From an uncultured Novosphingobium sp. (GTDB taxonomy: Bacteria > Pseudomonadota > Alphaproteobacteria > Sphingomonadales > Sphingomonadaceae): a stretch of 11,677 nucleotides of DNA. The notes below the pieces were generated by a model. That model was given only the letters and a program-made list of their open reading frames with translations. It ran no database searches and was not told the origin of the DNA. The number at the start of each line of letters is the position of its first letter. Position 1 is the stretch's first letter. Where the stretch lies: contig CALMBN010000076.1 of NCBI GenBank assembly GCA_937860195.1, positions 1-11,677 on the forward strand. Direction: 5' to 3'. Positions 7,796-11,677 of this stretch are shown here, piece by piece. The translations under genes were made by a program, and so were the position numbers.

Positions 7796-9193
7796 ATGAA
7801 GCTGAAGCTTGCCCTCTTTTCCCTGGCCGCGCTGGGTTCTGCGGCGGTCACAGCACTGGCCGGGACGCAAGGCGCGCCTGCGCCTGCGCCGCCCATCAAG
7901 CCGGTCGCCCCGCCGATCGCGTCCGGCAGCTATCCGTTCTACATGCCGATGCAGGGCCTGCGCCGCCCGGCCAACCGGCTGTTTGTCAGGTGCGAGGCTT
8001 CGCGCCGGGCGGGGCGAGAGGTCTATTCGGGCGGCGGCAAGGATGCGCTGGGCGGGCGCGCCGAAGGCGGGTTTGAAATCGTGTTTGAGGCGGCCGACAG
8101 CGCCGGAAACCCCTGTGTCTATCCGTTCGCTCCGTGGCTGCCCCAGATCGTCGGAAACCTGAACGGCACCCAGTATCTGATCCGCTCCTCGATTGAAGGC
8201 CGCCGGGTGACCTTCCGCAGCAATGACCAATGGGCAACGATCAACCTGCGGCTGTTCGATTTCGGCCGGAGCCGCGTCCATTTCGAGTTGAGCGACATCG
8301 AACTCGATTTCCCCGGCGCGATCCAGCCCAAGGGGGCGCTCAATATCGAGGGGTTTGGCGGGACCGCGCCGGGGCTGTTCACCGCCGTGATCCGCCGCGC
8401 GAAGATCTTCGGCGGCAAGAATTCGCTGTTCGTGCCGAGCGGGCAGACGATGCTCTATGTCGAGGACAGCGAGTTTGCCGGAAATGTCGGCACCAACACC
8501 GATCAGGAACACAGCACCTATATCAATGGCATTCTGGTTTCGCACTTGCGCAACTCGGTCTGGCGCGGACAGCGGGCGTGGCAGAATCAGTCCAGCGGGC
8601 ACCAGCTCAAGGACAAGGCTTATCTGCGGATCTACGAGGACGTAACCGTCAGCAACACACCCAACGGCGGGCCGCCCTCGGCGATGCCGCCGCTCGATCT
8701 GTCCTCGTTCGGGTTTACCTGGTCAAACAACCTGCGGATTGTGCGGCTCCCCTCGCAGCAGACCGTGCGGGATACGCTGGTCGATCTGCGGGCCGAGATC
8801 ATGTACGGCAATCCGGCCAACTACCCGTGGCCGGTCACGATCGACCGAAACTGGCGGATGCCCGCCGCGCCGTTGAACGCGCTCGACAAAGTCTACCTCT
8901 CGGTGTTCTTCAACACGCAGGTCGAAAGTTTTCGGACTGAACCCTTTGTCTTTGCGCTGCGCCCGCAAGGGACCGGCTATGAGCCGGGGACCAGCATTGT
9001 CGCAGGGAACGAGAGTACGCTGCCCGCACAGCAGCGGATGGTCAGCCTCGCATTCGGCACCAAGGGTAGCTTCACCAAGGTTTACGCGCGCGAAGGCTGG
9101 ACCTTTGCCGATCCCAAACTGCCCGCCGGGGCGGAATGGGTACAGGATCGCGAAGCCTTCATCCGCCACGCGCTGGGTCTGATCGGAAGGTAG
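7796..9193 (+). CDS. Secreted parallel beta-helix (pectate-lyase-fold) protein
   Basis: The 465-residue product starts at the ATG at 7796 with a signal peptide ([22 protein letters not shown], about 22 residues) and a Pro/Ala-rich linker (26-41). It is therefore probably periplasmic, outer-surface or secreted. The middle (about 120-290) has the spaced hydrophobic and Asn/Gly turns of a right-handed parallel beta-helix. The stretch [45 protein letters not shown] (239-281) resembles the repeat in beta-helix proteins that read EHxxYxG...S...G..xKSRA. Such folds include polysaccharide lyases and carbohydrate-binding or epimerase proteins, but no catalytic set can be assigned here, so substrate and activity are unknown. 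The C-terminal 175 residues are not recognised. No strong ribosome binding site precedes the ATG; an in-frame GTG lies two codons upstream. The gene ends 4 bases short of the convergent tRNA and stands alone as a transcription unit. Confidence 0.82.
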   Translation: MKLKLALFSLAALGSAAVTALAGTQGAPAPAPPIKPVAPPIASGSYPFYMPMQGLRRPANRLFVRCEASRRAGREVYSGGGKDALGGRAEGGFEIVFEAADSAGNPCVYPFAPWLPQIVGNLNGTQYLIRSSIEGRRVTFRSNDQWATINLRLFDFGRSRVHFELSDIELDFPGAIQPKGALNIEGFGGTAPGLFTAVIRRAKIFGGKNSLFVPSGQTMLYVEDSEFAGNVGTNTDQEHSTYINGILVSHLRNSVWRGQRAWQNQSSGHQLKDKAYLRIYEDVTVSNTPNGGPPSAMPPLDLSSFGFTWSNNLRIVRLPSQQTVRDTLVDLRAEIMYGNPANYPWPVTIDRNWRMPAAPLNALDKVYLSVFFNTQVESFRTEPFVFALRPQGTGYEPGTSIVAGNESTLPAQQRMVSLAFGTKGSFTKVYAREGWTFADPKLPAGAEWVQDREAFIRHALGLIGR

Positions 9194-9197
9194 GGAA

Positions 9198-9272
9198 TGG
9201 TGGGCGCGGCAGGGATTGAACCTGCGACCCCACCCGTGTGAAGGGTGTGCTCTACCACTGAGCTACGCGCCC
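9198..9272 (-). tRNA. tRNA-Val(CAC)
   Basis: On the minus strand a full cloverleaf can be drawn: acceptor stem GGGCGCG/CGCGCCC, D stem GCTC/GAGC, anticodon stem CACCC/GGGTG with loop TTCACAC, a five-base variable loop, and T stem GCAGG/CCTGC with loop TTCAATC. The anticodon is CAC, reading the valine codon GUG. The discriminator A and the CCA end are encoded, giving 75 bases. All stems pair without mismatches. The 3' end lies 4 bases from the stop codon of the convergent beta-helix gene. Confidence 0.96.
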
Positions 9273-9293
9273 GCTCGGATGAGCGAAGGCGCG

Positions 9294-9321
9294 CCATTAG
9301 CAAACTTGCGCGAATTGACAA
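9294..9321 (-). promoter_or_regulatory. Candidate promoter for tRNA-Val
   Basis: On the minus strand TTGTCA (9316-9321) and TAATGG (9294-9299) are spaced by 16 bases and lie about 21 bases before the mature tRNA 5' end. A GC-rich stretch follows the -10 box, as is common for stable-RNA promoters under stringent control. On the plus strand the same place reads TTGACA (9315-9320), a possible -35 box for the divergent DUF3297 gene, though no good -10 box is found for it. Confidence 0.45.
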
Positions 9322-9349
9322 GCGGGCCGATGCAACTAAGGCCCGCGCT

Positions 9350-9661
9350 ATGAGCGACGAAACTCCTGCAGTGGCCCCGGTGCCAACCGCAACCGGCCCG
9401 GACGTACCCCCCGATCATCTGGCGATCAGGCCGCGCAGCCCGCATTTCGACGAAGAGGTGCTGATGCGTGGGGTCGGCATCCGCTTCAAGGGCGTGGTCC
9501 GCACCAATATCGAGGAATACTGCATTTCCGAAGGCTGGGTCCGGGTTCAGGCCGGCAAGACCATGGACCGCCACGGTCAGCCGCTGACACTCAAGCTGAA
9601 CGGCCCGGTCGAGGCATGGTTTGAGGATCTTGGCGAAGCCGCACCGGTCGCGAAGGTTTGA
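9350..9661 (+). CDS. DUF3297 family protein
   Basis: This 103-residue soluble protein matches what I recall of the DUF3297 family. The conserved core runs from PPDHLAIRPRSPHFDEEVLMRGVGIRFKGV through TNIEEYCISEGWVRVQAGKTMDRHGQPLTLKLNGPVEAWFED, about residues 20-95. The function of this family is not known. The first 19 residues are a low-complexity Pro/Ala/Thr leader. The start at the ATG at 9350 is chosen because the frame upstream runs through the tRNA promoter and the tRNA itself; AAGG lies a few bases before it. It is divergent from the tRNA and convergent with the CHAP-domain gene. Confidence 0.85.
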   Translation: MSDETPAVAPVPTATGPDVPPDHLAIRPRSPHFDEEVLMRGVGIRFKGVVRTNIEEYCISEGWVRVQAGKTMDRHGQPLTLKLNGPVEAWFEDLGEAAPVAKV

Positions 9662-9670
9662 ATCGAATTT

Positions 9671-9694
9671 CCTCCCCGAGCAAGCTCGAGGAGG
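9671..9694. terminator. Hairpin between DUF3297 and CHAP genes
   Basis: CCTCC-C-CGAG (9671-9680) pairs with CTCG-A-GGAGG (9685-9694) around a CAAG loop, with a single C/A mismatch. It sits between two convergent stops (9661 and 9704), which fits a bidirectional terminator. There is an A/T-rich AATTT on one side (9666-9670, read as AAATT on the minus strand), but no proper U tract. Confidence 0.5.
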
Positions 9695-9703
9695 ATCTAG
9701 CGA

Positions 9704-10309
9704 TCACCACCGCATCTTGCGCTGGATGATTTCGCCGATCGGATCGCGGTTGACGGCAGTTTTGCCGGTCGGTTGAACCAGCTTCTCGCCTTTTTTCGGC
9801 TTGGCTGGATAGATGAACCCCTGGACCGGGCGAACCGAACCGCCCAGCGCCTGCAAGGGCGCATACCAGACCCGCACAGCCGACCAGTCGTTCGCCTCCG
9901 AAACGTCCACCACCTGGACATTATCCTCGATCTGACCGCGACGGCCATTGATCGGGCTCCAGTTGGCGTGGCGAACCAGAACCGTGCGACTATCGACAAG
10001 GCGGCTGACAGCCGCGACATGGCCCAGGGTGGAATTGCCGCTTGGCCGGAACGCCATCACCGCGCCGACTTTTGGTTTGAAGCCGCGAGCATAGCGACCC
10101 TCGGCCTGGCTCCACCAGGTATGGGCATCGCCATAGATCTCGATCCCGGTAACCTGACGGGCATAGGGCACGCATTGCAGGTAGGGCGGCAAACGCGTGC
10201 TGCCACCACGCCCGGCGTCGCTATCATTGGGCAAGTCGATCCGGGCAGAGACCGGAGCGGAGAGGAGCGCGCCAAACACGGCGGCAATCATCAGGAGGCG
10301 CGGGTTCAT
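9704..10309 (-). CDS. Secreted CHAP-domain protein (putative peptidoglycan amidase/endopeptidase)
   Basis: The product is 201 residues with a signal peptide (MNPRLLMIAAVFGALLSAPVSA, about 22 residues), so it acts in the periplasm or outside. The CHAP domain (cysteine, histidine-dependent amidohydrolase/peptidase) covers about residues 40-150. It has the nucleophile C46 in LQCVPYARQVTGI, H97 in STLGHVAAVSR, and N116 in VRHANW as the likely third catalytic residue. The segment GDAHTWWSQAEGRYARGFKPKVGAVMAF is typical of the family. It probably cleaves or remodels peptidoglycan cross-links or stem peptides. The C-terminal 50 residues carry a KPKKGEKLVQPTGK basic stretch and no recognised binding domain. 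The ATG at 10309 was chosen over a GTG at 10327 because it gives a clean signal peptide. It is divergent from der across 115 bases. Confidence 0.88.
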   Translation of the reverse strand: MNPRLLMIAAVFGALLSAPVSARIDLPNDSDAGRGGSTRLPPYLQCVPYARQVTGIEIYGDAHTWWSQAEGRYARGFKPKVGAVMAFRPSGNSTLGHVAAVSRLVDSRTVLVRHANWSPINGRRGQIEDNVQVVDVSEANDWSAVRVWYAPLQALGGSVRPVQGFIYPAKPKKGEKLVQPTGKTAVNRDPIGEIIQRKMRW

Positions 10310-10368
10310 GAACGGCACTTTGCCCACGCGTGGTTAGCGCCGTCCTGACGGTTATGGTTAACAGCGCG

Positions 10369-10392
10369 GCAAGGTATTGCCGTTCACCTTGC
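10369..10392. promoter_or_regulatory. Inverted repeat upstream of der
   Basis: GCAAGGT (10369-10375) and ACCTTGC (10386-10392) are exact inverted copies separated by ten bases, in the 115-base gap between the divergent CHAP and der starts. It could be a protein-binding site or a leader hairpin. Seven base pairs is short enough to arise by chance in GC-rich DNA. Confidence 0.25.
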
Positions 10393-10424
10393 AAATTCCT
10401 GCCGTCCGGCGCAGGGGCGCAGCA

Positions 10425-10751
10425 ATGGCGCTCCCACAGGTTATCATCATCGGCCGTCCCAACGTCGGCAAGTCCACGTTGTGGAACCGGCTGGTCGGCA
10501 AGAAGCTCGCGTTGGTTGACGATCAGCCGGGGGTGACCCGTGACCGGCGGTTTGGCGATGCGCACCTGCTGGGGCTGGATTTCACGATCGTCGATACCGC
10601 CGGATGGGAAGACGAAGATGCCGCAACGCTGCCGGGCCGGATGCGCGCCCAAACCGAAGCCGCGCTGGTCGGCGCGACGGTGGCGCTGTTCGTGATCGGG
10701 ACGGCGCTGTTCGGGACTGCGGTCCGGCGGTTCCGGATGCACCTCGGGTGA
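10425..10751 (+). pseudogene. der: GTPase Der (EngA), N-terminal fragment
   Basis: Der is an essential tandem-domain GTPase for assembly of the 50S ribosomal subunit. The ATG at 10425 has AGGGGC about 7 bases upstream. The visible part has G1 GRPNVGKST (10-18), G2 GVTRDRR (36-42 with T38) and G3 DTAG (57-60), followed by the Der-type [20 protein letters not shown]. After VALFVI (about residue 91, near 10698) the family would read DARAGVTPLDEE; here it reads [17 protein letters not shown] and stops at 10751. Der normally has about 450 residues and two G domains, so over 75 percent is missing. The foreign tail has the look of the last helix and basic end of an ABC-2-type permease, so two proteins share the open frame across the join. 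The fragment would not be functional. Confidence 0.92.
10690..10700. other. Junction between core block and right-flank fragments
   Basis: The der reading ends after GTGATCG (10692-10698). Downstream sequence no longer encodes Der in any frame, and the following pieces belong to other gene families. No mobile-element ends or target-site duplications are seen. Confidence 0.75.
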
Positions 10752-10847
10752 CGATCGTGGCGCAGGCGGACGCTGCACGGCGCCAGGGGGCGACCCGATC
10801 CAGGCGATCGATCGCCCGGCGGGCCGGCGGTCGTTGTAGATTGGCGC

Positions 10848-11234
10848 GTGGAGCGCGCCTTGGTTCTGTGGGTCCTGGTCGGCTGCCGGTCCGACGAACA
10901 CGACGTCGGCGGGTTCGCGGTCACTCTCGACGACGACCGGTTCACCGTCACCTCTCCCGATGGCGCGGTCCTCGCCGACGTCTCGCTGCTCGCCTACCAC
11001 CTGCCGCTCGACGCCCACCTCGAGCACGGCAACAACGCGCTGCTGGCGGCCGCGATCCTTGTCGTGCTCGCCGCCCATCCGTTCAGCGAGGCCTCGGCCA
11101 TCAACTTCACCCGCAGCGGTCCGTTCGAATCCTGCCTGGACACCGCCTTCAACGCGTGGACACAGGCGCAGGCCGAGCTGATGGTCAACGAGGACCCGCG
11201 CGCGCAGAGCCTGGAGCGTGTCCGAAACGCTTGA
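10848..11234 (+). pseudogene. Composite frame: lipoprotein-like N-terminus, Nif3 signature, unrecognised C-terminus
   Basis: This 128-codon frame seems to be at least two joined pieces. The first 45 residues start at GTG 10848 with a lipoprotein-type signal (MERALVLWVLVGC, lipobox LVGC, Cys13) followed by a beta-rich stretch (GGFAVTLDDDRFTVTSPDGAVLADV). The sequence then turns into LLAYHLPLDAHLEHGNNALLA (near 10987-11047), which matches the signature of Nif3/YbgI dinuclear-metal proteins (LxAYHLPLDAHxxxGNNAxLA). In that family it sits near residue 100 and is never preceded by a lipoprotein signal. The remaining part (AAHPFSEASAINFTRSGPFESCLDTAFNAWTQAQAEL...) is not recognised. Full Nif3 proteins have about 250 residues, so only a short piece is present. 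A true gene is improbable. Confidence 0.5.
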
Positions 11235-11544
11235 ATCCGGCGCGCTCACGGCGCGGGTGTCGTACCGCCAGGTGGCTTTGACCTTGGATCCTTTCAATAC
11301 CCTGTTCGATGCATTCCGGCAGTTCGGACCCGAAGGCATCGCCATCGCAGAACGCCTCGACGCCGATGGCGGCACCCTTCAATTCGCCAGCCTGGGCGCC
11401 ACCTACGATCCCGTCGAGCTCGCCGCAATGAAGGCACAGGGCATCGATTCCAGTCCGGCCGAAGCCCGCCGCTGGTACGAGCAGGCCCGCAAGCTCGGTG
11501 CCGGCGGCATGGACGCTCGCATCGGCCGTCTCGGCGCGCGCTGA
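11218..11544 (+). pseudogene. Sel1/TPR-like C-terminal fragment
   Basis: The frame starts at GTG 11218, overlapping the previous stop, and ends at TGA 11542-11544. Its last third, LGATYDPVELAAMKAQGIDSSPAEARRWYEQARKLGAGGMDARIGRL, reads as a Sel1-like helical repeat. A helix with W-Y-xx-A is followed by LG-x-A spacing, as in the ends of rhizobial-type Sel1 proteins that carry the same A-TYDP-L pattern. The first 60 residues (ARVSYRQVALTLDPFNTLFDAFRQFGPEGIAIAERLDADGGT) are not clearly part of that repeat, and another join may lie near 11370-11385. Such repeats mediate protein-protein contacts; no specific role can be given. Confidence 0.45.
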
Positions 11545-11577
11545 CCCTACCGCGCGAAGCTGACCCTACCGCGCGAA
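11540..11577. repeat. 19-base tandem duplication
   Basis: GCTGACCCTACCGCGCGAA occurs twice without spacing (11540-11558 and 11559-11577). The first copy contains the TGA stop of the Sel1-like frame. The second copy contains the stop of a minus-strand frame that runs in from the window end. Confidence 0.9.
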
Positions 11578-11676
11578 CAGGTGCTCCGCGCGTCCGAGCC
11601 TGATCAGCAGCGTGGCGCGTTCCCCGACCGGGCCGGTCGTTGGGGCCATCTCGGGCAGCTCGGGGGCCACCCTCTG
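11566..11676 (-). CDS. C-terminal end of an unidentified minus-strand protein
   Basis: The minus frame entering from the right edge is open for 36 codons, ends with LLIRLGRAEHLFAR, and stops at TAG (11566-11568). The text is too short to assign to a family. It could equally be a chance open frame in GC-rich DNA. If real, it is convergent with the Sel1-like frame, with the tandem duplication between the two stops. Confidence 0.25.
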   Translation of the reverse strand, partial: QRVAPELPEMAPTTGPVGERATLLIRLGRAEHLFAR

Positions 11677-11677
11677 G

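Noticed and set aside
7497..7796. N-terminal extension of the serS frame
   Set aside because: The extension translates the second repeat pair ([16 protein letters not shown]); seryl-tRNA synthetases start at [10 protein letters not shown].
7409..8602. 397-codon minus-strand frame opposite the beta-helix gene
   Set aside because: It lacks any recognisable domain, includes translated repeat sequence, and conflicts with the signal-peptide-bearing plus-strand gene.
9704..10698. CHAP protein plus Der as a toxin or defence pair
   Set aside because: Both are divergent housekeeping-type genes; the CHAP protein has an export signal and Der is a ribosome assembly GTPase cut off by a junction.
10224..11375. 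383-codon minus-strand frame covering der and the right flank
   Set aside because: It crosses several junctions, has shadow-like Arg/Gly/Asp-rich composition, and is antisense to the Der and Nif3 motifs.

Overview
The window is best read as a mosaic. One intact block of about 9.2 kb (roughly 1478-10698) comes from a single alphaproteobacterium. It is flanked on both sides by short gene fragments that stop or change identity inside open frames. The core has the look of a sphingomonad, probably Erythrobacteraceae. The signs are high GC, a serS-surE-nlpD-like cluster, a DUF3297-type protein, and paired inverted repeats of the type common in that order. The assignment comes from recognised gene families and layout, not from a database search.

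Left flank (1-~1478, + strand): an RtcB-like RNA ligase fragment with neither end intact, in frame with a short unrelated-looking tail that stops at 406. A GTG-started MATE-family efflux transporter follows and breaks off after about 345 residues at roughly 1465-1485.

Core (~1478-10698): on the minus strand, rimO (S12 methylthiotransferase) is followed by a C-terminally truncated aldehyde dehydrogenase. A small four-helix membrane protein (+) diverges from rimO. It converges, across a hairpin, on the minus-strand run serS - surE - nlpD-like LytM factor. surE and nlpD overlap by 4 bases, and a 200-base gap with an inverted repeat pair separates serS from surE. Upstream of serS, past a second inverted repeat pair, lies a divergent gene for a secreted parallel beta-helix protein. 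It ends 4 bases from the 3' end of a convergent tRNA-Val(CAC). A DUF3297 protein (+) and a secreted CHAP-domain protein (-) then converge on a hairpin. The GTPase gene der (+) starts divergently from the CHAP gene and is cut off after its first G-domain motifs.

Right flank (~10698-11677): at least three short pieces are joined in open frames. They are a possible ABC-permease C-terminus, a lipoprotein-like N-terminus running into a Nif3-family signature and then an unrecognised tail, and a Sel1/TPR-like C-terminus. The window ends with a 19-base tandem duplication and the C-terminus of a minus-strand frame.

Functionally the core is housekeeping: translation (SerRS, tRNA-Val, RimO, Der), cell-envelope maintenance (NlpD-like, CHAP) and nucleotide phosphatase (SurE). 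I found no phage, IS, CRISPR or defence genes, and I do not see a convincing new multi-gene system. The points most worth checking are the multiple mid-gene junctions, the degenerate active site of the NlpD-like protein, and the two repeat pairs.
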